From Ceratodon purpureus (lineage: Eukaryota > Streptophyta > Bryopsida > Pseudoditrichales > Ditrichaceae): a DNA stretch of 64,000 nucleotides. The stretch covers positions 99,415,966-99,479,965 of the forward strand of contig CM026426.1 of the NCBI GenBank assembly GCA_014871385.1, read 5' to 3'. This document shows, in pieces, positions 10,980 through 22,920 of the stretch. Every line of letters starts with the position of its first letter. Positions within the stretch are counted from its first letter, which is position 1. The notes below the pieces were generated by a model. The model was not told where the DNA came from. It made no database searches and saw nothing but the letters and a program-made list of their open reading frames with translations. Made by a program: the position numbers and the translations under genes.

Positions 10980-13900
10980 TAAATTTTTTTATTGCTATAT
11001 CTACAAGGACTTCCGTTCCTTAGAATAAATAGCATTAGTAACAAGAAGAAAAAATACTTTTAATTTACTTCTAGATTCTTTTAATTATCCTTTATAGTAA
11101 TTACTAACATTCAGATATCACTCTTTTACTTCTATAGGTATATATTTATGTTTGACTTAGGTATATGTAATTTCTTTGTTTGTGTATATTTGTCTTTGCT
11201 TGTCCACTTTATCTTCAAATTTATAATAAAAGCATAGCAAAGTAATGTAGTAAAACCTCAATTTGTACCTAAATGTTTTGTAGTGCATTTTATAAATATT
11301 TAAATAAAATATAGAAGTATAGATCACTATAGTAGATCCTCTTACTTTGAAATTTTCGTAGTGCCAAATGTTACTACTATTGTATAAATTTAAAGGACTA
11401 CATTGATTGAAAATGTATATAATTGATGTAATTCATGACACTTGTCTTTTGGGCAGATACTTGGTCTTAATCAACCAAAGTTGGGGCACCTTTGAAAGTG
11501 TGTTCTCACATTCTTGTTCAAAATCAATCTCTTCAAAGTTTGCTAAGTTATGATTTTATTGTTATCTAGAAGCATCTTTATGTATATTCTCTATGATCAA
11601 TTTTGTATATCACAATTAAAAATTTAATAAACTCCAAGTTGTAGATTTGACGAAGTTTATTGATTTAAGTAGGTCATAAAACACTTTTCCTTCAAAGGAT
11701 GTACAAAGGATACTTTTGTCCCATATATTCTTTTGAAGATACTTAGAGCTTCTAGAGTTGTTGTTAAGCCCATAATAAAAGTAATCCTTCTAGTCATTTG
11801 TTACTAGACTTGCAGAGATTTCATGTGTAGAGTAATCATGAAGTACAAACATCAAACCGTTCTTAAGTAGTGAAATGACTCTGCATAGGGAGTTGAAGCA
11901 TCTCTAATGAAGAATTCTACTTACTAGAGCATCTCCAATTCTTTAAGAAAAGGTTCTAGGTACATGTCAAAGTGTTCACTTGTTACAAATTTCTTGCCTA
12001 GAATGACAAGAGAAACCATTACAAAAACCTTTTTAGAGCCAACCACAATGGAACGTTAAATTTTAGAAGCGGTATCAGCCATATGAACTAAGTACTAAGT
12101 TATGTAGAGAAAGAATTGGCACTGTTGGTCACTAATAGTAGTATGATATTTAAAAGATTATCTCAAAACTATTGTGCATCACTCAGTGCACTGGAATATT
12201 CACTAGCACATTAGTGGATTTTGGTTGGGCATGTCTTTTCAAAAACAAAATTTGCAACAAGTGTCACACTTGAGACCTATTCTTTACACTTTGAGTAACA
12301 AAATCTGCCACAAGTGTCACACTTATTCTTTACACTTGTATGGCAAGTACCGCTATGCCTAAAAAATATAACAACCATAGTACAAGAGGTAGTCAATATA
12401 ATGTCATGTGAATGGTACTACAATTTTGATAAATCTAATAAGTTGTACTTATATTAAATATGGAAGAGCTAATATGCATTGGACCAATAATCAAACTTTG
12501 ATATAAGCAATAAGAAACTAAGAAGATACCAAGCACAATTTCTATAAATGAAAAGAGACTATGAACTGCAATCTAGAGGAAGGGGCTAACATAAAGCACT
12601 ACGCAAACAAAGAGAGATGCATTCATAGAACACATTGCAATGCTTTCTAAAAACATTGTACTATTTGACTTAGTGATTTTGTATGCCGATGTCAAAGCAA
12701 GAGTGTAATCCGTTGAACTAGTTGTGAAGGAGAAAATGTTTTCTTCTAGAATCCTTGTTGGAACTAAAGAATGGTAAGAGTACTCATACATTAAAGATAG
12801 GTCAACTTTGGATATAAATCCTTGCAATATGTTTGTTTTGTTTTGTTTTGTTTTTTTTTTTTTTTTTGGGTTTTAAAAATTGATTCTAATAATGCTTACA
12901 AGAAATACTTCTCTGCCATAGGTAAGTCTCCATCATTTGCGCATATTGTTTTTATTGGAACTAGGTAATCAAACAATATGTTAAAAGCCCCTAGAACATT
13001 CAATTTTTGTAGAGCACAACGTCAAAAAAAAAGAAGTTGGCATCAATCTCTACAACAATTGAGTATAGACGCAAAAATTGCAAAGGGAATTTTTGTAAAA
13101 GTAGAGTTGAAACCACATTGTTAGAAGCATCTTGCACAAAGCACATCCATATCCTTTAACGTAGAGGGGTCAATGATTTTTTAAATGGCGGCAAAAGAAA
13201 AGTGTACATTGAATTTAACTAAAGAACAACCACCTAAGAATTAGAGTAAATTGGAGATTGTGAGCCCCCAACAGACCTCACCGCAAAGGGGCATTAAGTA
13301 CATTACCATGTTAAGCCCTTGTAGCTTTTTAATTTATTGGCCACGTTATTTTCATAAGTGAGTGAGAACTTCTTTTTGGTTGTTGCCTGTGGTGGTAAAA
13401 CTATTTGCTTGGGATGAACAAAGATGTGTAGGTGATTCATTCTACTTGAATCAAGGTCTAGTAGCACAAGAAAAGACTGGTTACAGCTTCAATACACAAA
13501 AAACTAGCTTGCAATCCTCCCAATGCAGCTCTTTAAAATAGGAACAAGTATACAACTTATAGAGATTATCAGAGTTTGCCAATCCAAAGTGAAAGTTATG
13601 CACTCCATTAAAAAGAACAAATACATGTGTGAAGATATTAAATGACATTAGAGACGCCAAGTTTTCCAATAAAGCTCTAGTTGTGTGGGAAATGAGAACT
13701 CGTTGTAGATGTATCTAAACCTCTCCAAAAGCAAAGTCCAAGTGAAGCAAGTTCTATAACTTCTAAATGACATGAAGATTCTTGTATAAGGTATGGATCA
13801 CTTACCTTTATCATTGTTATTTGTAAAACATTTTCCAAATTGAACATGTGATTATTAAATTTTTTTAATTCTACTAGTTGTTGGCTATGTTTTAATTAGG

Positions 13901-14500
13901 CATCTATTTCTTTAGAGTGTTGTAATTTTACCAAAGTGCGCCATTCCTCTCCGTTATGTTCTTCAGAAATTATCAAGTTTGAATACTAATTGGAGGTTCA
14001 CATGCTATGCAGAGTCTTTAGTGACATGAAATTTTGTTGTATGCCTGTTGTTGATGTTCTATCATCTTAGAACATGTCAATTGCAGGGAACGGAATCCAA
14101 TAAGGAGTATTGTCCATCATGCCCCTATGACAGGAGTGACTTAATCTCTCTGATTCACAAGTTGTTTTGATGTTTTTTGAAAGATGAGTTTTCATGTTGC
14201 ATCCATGTAGAGCTGGCCTATGTTCTTGGCGCTAGGTTCTAGAAATGAAAAATGTATGTTGCAAATGAGAGGCTAGCTTTTGTAGTAACATAGTATGTTT
14301 GTATTTTTGTTTTGTTAGCAATTTCTTTTGAAATGGCACAACTCACCCTAAATTGTAGACCAATAAAGCTGTATTTTTATTGTAAAGAACAGACAATTAT
14401 ACGGATTTCCAATGGTACAATAACCTAGATTTGTCATAGTGTTTGTCCTTGTCTAGTGCATTTACATAGTTATGCCAATATAAAAAAATTCCATATTGTA
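10980..14500. other. AT-rich intergenic DNA, no supported gene
   Basis: The stretch includes an approximate duplication of CACAAGTGTCACACTT at about 12255-12330 and a poly-T tract at about 12850-12867. No coding motif was found on either strand. Confidence 0.45.
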
Positions 14501-14539
14501 TACCTATACACTTAGAAATGACTAAGACGCAAAGACTTG

Positions 14540-15300
14540 GTCAGCCAAACTGACACATAGGTCAAGGGAGCAACATTGGTGTTAAATAAGGCCGAAGAGG
14601 TGAAGAGGGGGAGTAAAACAACGAAGAGATTAGCCACGTAGGCCGTTCTGAACCCAGAGCATAGTTCAAGCACTTATCTTAGAGGGGAAAAGGAGAGAGC
14701 CTTCGAAGACTGCCGTGGAATTCCACGGTGAGGATTACTTGGGGATTGGAGGGGTTGAGGATACAGTACCGTCAAAGCTTAGTTAGTGAAAGAAAGATCG
14801 GAAGACCAAGATAGAGGTAGAGGAAGGGGTTTTCCCTAGAGCCCTAGAGTACGAGACCAAGATGAATTCACACATGTACACTTAGTCCGTTGTTATAAAA
14901 GAGTCAAGGCTTTACTCCTTAAGAAGGGACACTGTCATCATAGTAGCGTTGGTGTCCAATAACAAAATGGAGACTATCAAGGAGGTTATCAATTGGTCTA
15001 GAGTGTGAGCGGTGCTACCAAAATACTCCACGTCTCTAAAGCGAAGAAGTTGATTCTACTACTAGCCTCGATCTCTTTATACTATACCGATTCCTTCCAA
15101 CTAGGGCTAACTACTAGTGAGTAATTCTTCCTTGCCTATGAAAGCTAGGCTAAACGGCGCTCTAGAGGGATTGCAGTAGGACTAGGTCCATACTTGACAT
15201 TGTTTGCCACGTAACATGTACGGACTAGAGGTTGTCCTACATATTATTCATTGGAGTTTCATCTCTAAAAATAATCTCTTTCTGGCATTTTGTTGCTTCA
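14540..15300. other. compositionally distinct block, possible organelle-derived DNA
   Basis: This block has noticeably more G and C than its flanks, no poly-A/T tracts, and phrases such as CTAGAGCCCTAGAGTACGAG. To my eye it resembles vascular-plant mitochondrial intergenic DNA. No mitochondrial gene can be identified in it. This is an impression and could be wrong. Confidence 0.2.
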
Positions 15301-15499
15301 TTGTTCCGCCTAGCAAGTCTTGTGCTCCTGAAGTATTTGGATCTAGGAATTCAAATCGTACTTCAAGTGAAGGAAAAGCTACATTGTCTCTCTGAGTTTA
15401 GGATAGTAGTTCTAAAAATTGCCCTATCTTTGTTCCTAGACCATCAACCATGCACTACATTCCATGGCTTGTGCTACTAAGAACTCTACATCAGGGTTG

Positions 15500-16560
15500 A
15501 CCTTCTGTACTCTAAGTGATAGAATGCAACTTTGAATTGCAGCTGCTCCATAGGATTGGTCTTGTATTAATCCGGATCAATCTATGTAGTGCAACATCTA
15601 CTTTGCATATTTCAAAGTCTTTCAGTTGTATTGATGTGGTGTATGTATCTTTCATTAAAGTGCATAAATTCTAGGTAGTTTCTCCGCTGTCTAGTTTACA
15701 AATGTAGGATTAAAATATTCATTTTAAAGGTTTCAAAGGACAATCTTTCAACTGATGATTCGGATTGCTATATAGTTTGTAGTCATTTGTACAAAATGGA
15801 TTCGAAACGGCCACTAATTCCTGATCCATAATGTGAATTAGGTGTAGCGTCTGTCAACTTGACAAATGATGAATCTACTGACTTTCTTTAGGAAGGAATT
15901 ATTGGAAAGATCAATTGGGAATCTATAGTGAATTCTAAAATATTAAAAAACTGACACAATTGGTCCAACTATGTCAACCTTTCTGTTAGTGAAACATACA
16001 ATTTCAACATAAATTCCAACAATGTAGCGTTAGGATCCCAATCTAGCTTCGTGAATGACTAGCACAAAGGTATGCCTATTTGTATAACCGGAGGACGCTC
16101 TAATTATCTTGACATGATTGGGCCAATCGTGTATATTCAAGAGCAATTTTACACTAGAGGGCATGCAGACACGCCTCATGGTCTATATCCAAAAATATCC
16201 TTTGTAGACTATAACGATGATTGATGTGTATTATCCAAGGATTTGGAGAGAATGGATGATTTTAGTCATGTACACAATTTAGAACTAGTAGATGTAAAGA
16301 ACTTCAGCCTTCCGACTAAGACATAACTCATTGAACTTGCACATGCTGTCAAAAGCGATGATCAATAGAATGTGTTTAGGCTATTCCGGGAGGTTGTAGA
16401 ACCAATTCAGTTCCAAAGTATGAGGTTGTAGGAAAACCGACTATGAACATTGATATGATTTAGTAGAGGAGTTCCCAGGTCATGCATGAGGGAAATTTAA
16501 TGTCCTAAGATGTAGAGCTAACAAGAGGAACATTAGAGAAACATGCAAAGTTTGGAGGTA
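15500..16560. other. unassigned stretch upstream of the MULE relic
   Basis: No motif could be placed with confidence. The N-terminal part of the decayed transposase at 16.6 kb may extend into this region. Confidence 0.3.
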
Positions 16561-16595
16561 CTAATACTAGAAGTCAAAAAATGTCCTAGCAAGAT

Positions 16596-17190
16596 TTGGA
16601 GGTGGTCGTTATGCTAAAGCAAGGGGTAAGAAGAGGGCTTGACGTACTTCTCTACTTATCAAGGTCACAAAGCATGTCAACAATAGTGGAGTTCATTGTC
16701 ATGTTTTGGTAGTCTCTGCATTTAAACATTCCATGGGGACTAAGCTTTCCCACAGTCAGAAGAAGGACCTCACTGAAGTGTCGGATTAGTTTCTACACTA
16801 GTCATGATCTATTACAAGGCACATATCATGGAGTTAGCCTTTGTTGATGCCCTTGTGATTAGAGATACCTTTTCCACACCACATGATGTAAGGAATCTGG
16901 CAAACATGCTTGCAAGAGACTTGTTGATGAAGCACAAAAACAAGGTTGTAAGCTTGCGGAGATAGAAGGTTGAAAACCTACCCCTTTTTTATTATTTGGA
17001 GAACAGCCTTATCAACAACATTGTCTTGGAGCAGCAGAATAACACTTTTGCAATTGGATTTTAGACAGTGTGGCAGTTTGAGATGCTGCTGAGATATGGA
17101 CACAGAAGGCCCCTAGCAATTTATGCCAAGTTTTGAACTAGCCACTCAAGGATGCGTACACTTACTTGAGTTTCACATTGCCCACATTAT
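16596..17190 (+). pseudogene. heavily decayed MULE-type transposase
   Basis: Reading through stops gives a continuous string: KHSMGTKLSHSQKKDLTEVS (about 16726-16785), then after a frameshift MELAFVDALVIRDTF (about 16830-16874), NLANMLARDLLMKHKNKV (about 16894-16947), YYLENSLINNIVLEQQNN (about 16990-17043) and TVWQFEMLLRYGHRRPLAI (about 17066-17122). The last part resembles the start of the MULE DDE core, where the usual DATFGT is here YAKF followed by a stop. At least five stops and one frameshift are present, and the remainder of the catalytic domain is lost after about 17200. It is a different lineage from the MULE at 22.3-25.5 kb. Mutator-like elements move by cut-and-paste; this copy cannot. 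Confidence 0.55.
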
Positions 17191-17199
17191 CTTACAATT

Positions 17200-18280
17200 C
17201 ATGGAACCTCCTTTAGTATGCACAATATTGATATAGATTTCTAGATTTGTGAAATTCATGGCAATGTGATATGTGACGTGAATATCTAATTCAAATAGTT
17301 TAGTAATGCGAAATACTATATTGATGTTGTCTACAAGAAAGCAGATTTTTAAAACTTGATTCTTTGATTCTTTTGTCGTTCCAATATCCTCGCTACAATG
17401 TAATGGTGATTCTGCTCCCAACGATTCATTACCATGATTTTGCTCCCAACGATTCATTACCATTAACTTTCAACGGCGACCCATCCTCAGTGCCTTCCGA
17501 ACAGATACTCCCGCAGACATAGATTCGCAACGAGGAATCCCTATGCTAAACCTCTCACTGGTTACAAAAAAAAGACACACTCGGGAATGTGATGGTGAAA
17601 TTCCGAAATTTCTGCTCTCAAAGAAGCCTATCCTTCAACCTCCACACTAACGAATCCAACCTCGACGCACACTCCGTCCGTTAAGAAACCGAATTAGACC
17701 AAATCAGCAGCCCTAATCACAGACCCAAACAATGACCTTCCAAACAATGACCCCAATTGAGATAAAAAATGGTACTATAAACCGTAGTTTCTAAGCATTT
17801 GTGATCACGCAACACACGCAAAACTCCTAGAAGATCCACAGGGACCAAACCAATCGTCCAATAGCTCACGGAGACAAAAACCCAAAAGAGCTACTCAGCC
17901 CAAACCGGCACAACCAAACCCGAAAGCAAAATCCCTCGATCTCAACCAAACCAGAAATCACCCAAACAAGAACAACAGATCCGCAGACTGAAACCCAAAC
18001 CGTGAAGCTCAACACCACATCTCTCCAAATGACGAAAGAATTTGCAAAACAATGAACCCATGTTGCGAATCTCCATTGAATCCGACCATAAAAAATTAGA
18101 GCTGCAAGAGAAGAAATGGTTACCATCTTGAGAAGAGAGCTGCGTTGCAGACAGCGGGTGAGTGAGCCTGATCCCAACACCAATGCACTACCACCGAATC
18201 CAAGACCAAGTGACCTCAGAACATCAGAGGTCTACATATCGCAAGGCAAACCTAGACATCAAAGCTATCGAGCTATGGTA
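17200..18280. other. no supported gene
   Basis: A short direct repeat (GATTCATTACCAT) occurs at about 17424 and 17450. The minus-strand frame at 17866-18183 is open for 105 codons, but no domain or splice signal supports it. Confidence 0.35.
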
Positions 18281-18284
18281 TTGG

Positions 18285-19745
18285 TATCGGGTCCGAGAGG
18301 AGCATTTGGAATCTTATTTTTGACCAGAGACCCTCGTTATTAACGTTCATTTTACGTTCATCTATGGCTTTACAGCGAATCATTTCTCACAAACAAACTG
18401 TCGACATAGCCATGGCACTCACTCAAAAAAAAACAACCGACACATAGTATCAAATCTTGAGAGTGTATGAAGTGGTATCGGGTCCGAGACCTGCATTGTC
18501 TTTGCTCATTTATTATCACAGGGCTAGATGAAATTAACAACTGATTCGCAGATGCATGAAACAATCGAATGACGTCATAAATCCCGAGTGCTACCATAGC
18601 TGTATCGGGTCCGAGAGCTCTATTTGCTTATGATCAGAAGGCTGAATTGATCCTAGATCATTTTACATGAGACGATCACTAGCGGATGATAATTGGAATA
18701 AATATCAAAATTGTAGAGCTACCTATATGCCATTGGGTCCGAGAGTACGGTTCTTGAAAGAAATTTTGATATGATCTATGAGATTCTAGATATATCGGAT
18801 CCGATGGAAGGCTACCTCCAGAGATATCACTCATTTATTGGTATTAGGCTCCGAGATATCCAAACACTCTATGATTTGACATCACTTACAACCATAGAAC
18901 CCCTGTAAAGATAGATAAAATATCAAACTCCCCTCACGCAAGAGTACCTATTGGACCAGATTGAGCATTGAACCACTCGAGGTTTTGATATCACTAAGGA
19001 AATTGCACATTCATTTATGTGTCACCAGTACAACATACTTGTTTAAAGGCGGAATAGACTTACTTAATCATAAGAAGAATTATATATAGTGAGTCTAATT
19101 ATTGTTCAAACTGTTAAAGGTCTCGGGTCCGATGGTGGTTTACCAGCTGCAAATTTTGACATGCCTAGGGTACAACATTGACATAGAGAGAAATGTGAGG
19201 TGAATAATTGTGGCCCAAACTTATGAGAATGACTGACGGACTTGATCCCGAAAAAAGTATTCTACTAATAAGCGAGATTCTATTCTCTAGCAGACTCATT
19301 ATGTAGTGTTCAAAACATTGCAACATTATCAAACTCAGGTTGTCATTGCTACCATTTGGAGCCGAGAGTGAACCCACACTAGGATACCCTTGATGCCAAA
19401 TCCAACAATCTAAAAACCAGAGAACTAGACTTGACTGACAATCCTTATAGAACTTTATTACATGTGCTCAAACGCTAGGTTCCAATCATGAAATTCAAAT
19501 GGTATAATTAAAACTACAGTGACAATTATAACTAATGGACATCAAACTACGAGACACTATATTATGTTCTTGGGCCCGAGATGGTTGTAATTGCGCTAAC
19601 TTTTGATTGTAATCCTTGAATTAAAAATATCTCAAACAACACCACGTCTGAGAACTCTAATAAGTTGAAGCTAATAGCAACATCAATCTCTCGAATATTT
19701 ATCAAACCATATTCAGGTAAGGAACTGTATCGGCCTCGAACGAGG
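18285..19745. repeat. dispersed TCGGGTCCGAG motif, about 10 copies
   Basis: A short motif recurs at irregular spacing: TATCGGGTCCGAGAG at 18285, 18476 and 18603; ATTGGGTCCGAGAG at 18732; TATCGGATCCGATGG at 18793; TTAGGCTCCGAGATA at 18844; TCTCGGGTCCGATGG at 19121; TTTGGAGCCGAGAGT at 19355; CTTGGGCCCGAGATGG at 19569; a weaker copy near 19728. The core is nearly palindromic. On the minus strand several copies read as Leu-Gly-Pro-Asp-Thr, so they could be repeated coding units of the minus-strand gene at 20 kb instead of DNA sites. Sequence between copies is not obviously repeated. Confidence 0.7.
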
Positions 19746-19961
19746 TAAAGTCCCTCAAAGATGGTGTCTATACCTTTAAGATTGTAAACCTCATGCTCGA
19801 CCAAGGCAACGACTAGATGACGAATATTAGAGAGAAGAAGTAAATCCCATTACCCAGCAAACCCTAAGTCATAACTACAATATATGGTACCCATTAGTTG
19901 TTCTTCTTTTAAATACATCTTTGAAATTTGAAGGGAAGCCAATAAGTCAAGGAATACTTAC

Positions 19962-20036
19962 AGACATGTGAGCATCCAAAGAAATGGCTGCTGAGTCGCC
20001 CTCTATCCCGACTTCGACACCGTGTTGATCTCGAGT
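19962..20036 (-). CDS. unrecognised minus-strand gene, 75-bp internal exon
   Basis: On the minus strand the acceptor TTTCTTGCAG ends at 20037 and the donor GTAAGT begins at 19961. Both are close to ideal. The 25 codons between them are open (they begin TRDQHGVEVGIEGD) and phase 0 at both ends, which matches the phase-0 donor of the exon at 20592. I do not recognise the product. Further exons may lie at lower coordinates, where the repeated LGPDT-type motif occurs. Confidence 0.45.
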
Positions 20037-20255
20037 CTGCAAGAAATTCCCACCAACTTCACTATGCGAGATCCACATTAGATATTTCCTCGAGAACATT
20101 CATCTACTTCTGCTCTCTCAATTATCAACAAAGTAAGCATGGCATATGACACTAACTATATGTACTAAGTTGTTAACCGCTCTATTATGAATGTGAGTAT
20201 ATAATATCCATATGTACATATCCATATATCGCTCTATTCTGATTGTGAGTGTTTC

Positions 20256-20310
20256 ATCATTCTATCAAGCATCATTCTATCAAGCATCATTCTATCAAGC
20301 ATCATTCTAG
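20256..20310. repeat. 15-bp tandem repeat, 3.7 copies
   Basis: ATCATTCTATCAAGC repeats at 20256, 20271 and 20286, with a partial copy at 20301. It falls in the predicted intron between the two minus-strand exons. Confidence 0.95.
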
Positions 20311-20591
20311 TAAATCCAGAGACTTCGTCAGTACTACGGCAGTATACTAGATTACCCGTCTTTCAATTTCAAGTCATCATGGTCTAGCTCATAACATAAA
20401 TAATAATACCTTAGCCTAGTTCAGTCACTGTCAAATGATGTAAGTCTAGTGAAAGTAGACACTCACATCAGTTAGGTAATGATTGTAGCTCACAAATAAA
20501 ACTACACAAATACAGAAGCAATATTGGTGACAATGCTTTATAAAAAATCACTAACTTTCTATATTGAAAGTCAGAGAATGAATGATCATAC

Positions 20592-20915
20592 CTTAGCGAC
20601 GGGCACCTTGATAGGAGTTCCATCTTCGTAACATGTTAATAGGTTCCGTGGTGAAACATCATCTCGTCCAATGGATCCTGCGACGCGCTTAGGTTGTACC
20701 GCTGCACCCTTGCTGGAATTCCCACCCCTCTTTCCCATTATAGAACGCAAGTTGTACGGGGTTTCAATCTTCTCTCTAAGTGCTAACCTGTGCTTTCTGT
20801 TAATACGCTTCTGTTTCTCTATAGTCCTGCTCAATTTAGTCTGAGCTCTTGCAGCAGACCGAGTGATCATCTCTATGTTCTCTAAGCCATTAGGACAACT
20901 ACTTATGTGCTTCAA
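20592..20915 (-). CDS. unrecognised minus-strand gene, basic exon
   Basis: The frame is open for 108 codons and strongly basic in the middle (EKQKRINRKHRLALREK, then MGKRGGNSSKG). It ends at PVAK before a canonical donor, GTATGA, at 20591. The upstream limit is uncertain: the frame opens with a TTG, so this is probably an internal exon. The basic stretch could be a nuclear-localisation or nucleic-acid-binding region. No family is recognised. It lies 5' (on its own strand) of the 75-bp exon at 19962-20036 with matching phase. Confidence 0.4.
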
Positions 20916-21236
20916 ACAATCACAAGGGACAAATCTATGACCTCTTCATATGTTCATAATTCTAGATGTCGAAAAACAAGGATTTCATTATTAGACTGCG
21001 TGATATAAATGGCTCTCACATTGTATGCACTAAATAAAGTTAAGAGAATGATTATGCTCTTCCACCTCTCCAAATCCTAAAGCCGACGCCTACAGATACT
21101 CCTGTATTATGTCAGGTCACTGCTTTTTAAGGGACACTGATATTTGAAGTTGTTAGTTGTTAGGTACAAGTATAAGATTGGAGCCCATTCGGGACCATTG
21201 TAAGTCTATGCGGTCAGTACCTATTACGTCTCGAGT

Positions 21237-21608
21237 ATGACAGACGTTAAAGGCACTAGTACAGTGGACGTGGTTCTGCCAATTGAGCCAATTTTGATTG
21301 ATCAGTTTGAAGGCCCTTATGAACATGTTCTTGTAGGTGCTGTCAATAAGAGCATGGATCATGGATCAATAGATGACGGTTGTATTGAAGACTTGAACCT
21401 TGTACAACTTGAGTCTAGGATCGCGATTAAGGTAGTAGAAAATTCCAAGCTTGTGCTTTCTTGTTCTACATTAAATATGAGATTGATACACATCTATCCC
21501 GCCGGCATTTTATTCCTTTTGAACAGAAATCTTCTATTCCTGGTATTCAAAAATAGTGTCATACTAGACAATCTTGTTTATTGGTACGGGCAGTTATTTT
21601 GTTTCTAA
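21237..21608 (+). CDS. unrecognised open frame upstream of the MULE
   Basis: The frame starts at a true ATG and encodes an acidic N-terminal half (for example MDHGSIDDGCIEDLNLVQLE) followed by a hydrophobic tail. The acidic half could be a real exon, while the tail after about 21450 reads like intron. No family is recognised. Its position and strand suggest it belongs to the same transposon as the transposase that follows. Confidence 0.3.
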   Translation: MTDVKGTSTVDVVLPIEPILIDQFEGPYEHVLVGAVNKSMDHGSIDDGCIEDLNLVQLESRIAIKVVENSKLVLSCSTLNMRLIHIYPAGILFLLNRNLLFLVFKNSVILDNLVYWYGQLFCF

Positions 21609-21994
21609 CATCTGTCCCCTCACCTACTTTTTATGACATTATGAATTATCTCGTTATGTATACTTATTTTGTTATCTTTTATTTACCATCGATCATGAAC
21701 CCTGACGCCGACAACCTCATACCAAAATAATATTATACAATATAACGACTCAATGTTATTTTCAAAATTTCATGCAATCCTTTGTTAAATTCGGTTAACT
21801 GTCAAAGAAATCTCACAGATATCTTCAAGACACGTGTTGTATGTGATCAGTTAAATACTTTTGATTTTGTGAAATTTACTTTCATCTCCTTACCTATTAA
21901 GTTATGAGTGTATATATATTCTTTAAACTCTCAATGAAGTCCCTTTCCTCATTCAAACTCTGTCCTGCGCAAGTGCCTAGTGGGTTCTTCAGCA

Positions 21995-22276
21995 ATGGCC
22001 CTTGTTCGTTCTGATTTCCATTTAGTGCCGGTGTTGTTTCCATTAGCGGAGGATGGTCATGCAATTGTTACTAGTCCTACATTGAGTCTTTGTTTTCTAT
22101 TTTGTGAGAACACAATCTTCGTTGAAGAAGAAGTTTTTGATGATCAAACCGGTCTACTTTCCCATGCTGTAGGTCTAACAAGAAAAGAGAATGATGTGAG
22201 TAGGTTCTGGTTGCTGAAGCGTGGAAAGTATCGGGTGTACGGAGTTATTGAGTCTGTGCTAGATGGCTCGACATAA
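21995..22276 (+). CDS. unrecognised 93-residue open frame
   Basis: It starts at the ATG at 21995 (MALVRSDFHLVPVLFPLAED) and stays open to TAA at 22276, 12 bp before the next open frame. It has no domain I recognise. It may be an N-terminal exon or a small accessory protein of the MULE-type element that follows. Codon use and lack of stops make it more convincing than the chance frames in the AT-rich DNA. Confidence 0.35.
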   Translation: MALVRSDFHLVPVLFPLAEDGHAIVTSPTLSLCFLFCENTIFVEEEVFDDQTGLLSHAVGLTRKENDVSRFWLLKRGKYRVYGVIESVLDGST

Positions 22277-22288
22277 ATTCTAACCCCT

Positions 22289-22920
22289 ATGGAGTCGTCC
22301 ACTGTAAGCATTGAGAGACCTGTGCTGTCTAGGGTAAAGATTGAGCCCGGTCTAGAAACAATTTATGAGTTGAGTGATGATTCCGACAGTGAGGTTGAAG
22401 TTCTTCGATCAGAGAGTAAAGTACAACCTAAGCAGGTTCCACAAGAACATTGCAAGGAAATTCCTCCTCATATTGATCCATCCCCAGCTTCTAGTTAGTC
22501 CGCAGTTGAGGCAAGTCAAGTTGTGAGTATCATCCATTCATTGATGCGTCTTGGAGCTCGTAAATGGTCCAAAAATGTCTTGTCTTGCATAAACTTTGAA
22601 GCCATCAAGCTCTAGTAGGTGGATCACCTTCCCCCTCGTTATGATGGGGATGTTATCTTTGAATTTCCACCATTAGGTAACCATGGCCACAACACAAAGG
22701 CCAAGCATCTTTGTGGAATGGATAGAAGGTACAATGGACATGCTTAATCTTGTACAATCACATTTAACATTCAGAATGATCTAAATCTTCTATTTCGTAC
22801 ATCGTCATGCTTGGGCCACCTACGTTGCAACAACAAAAATTGTGAATATCTTCAGCAAGACCACAAGACTTCTACTGTCAATGAGACAGAGTGGGATGGA
22901 CTGTCCGACAAGGTGTTCTG
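22289..22920 (+). pseudogene. MULE-type transposase, N-terminal part (broken)
   Basis: The ATG at 22289 opens a frame with an acidic stretch (YELSDDSDSEVEVLRSE). Through four in-frame stops (at about 22496, two adjacent near 22613, and 22746) the same frame continues with VDHLPPRYDGDVIFEFPPL, a Cys/His segment (SSCLGHLRCNNKNCEYL) and ETEWDGLSDKVF. The Cys/His part resembles the zinc-binding DNA-recognition domain at the N-terminus of many MULE transposases. A frameshift near 22920 moves the coding sequence into the long open frame that follows. Confidence 0.6.
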
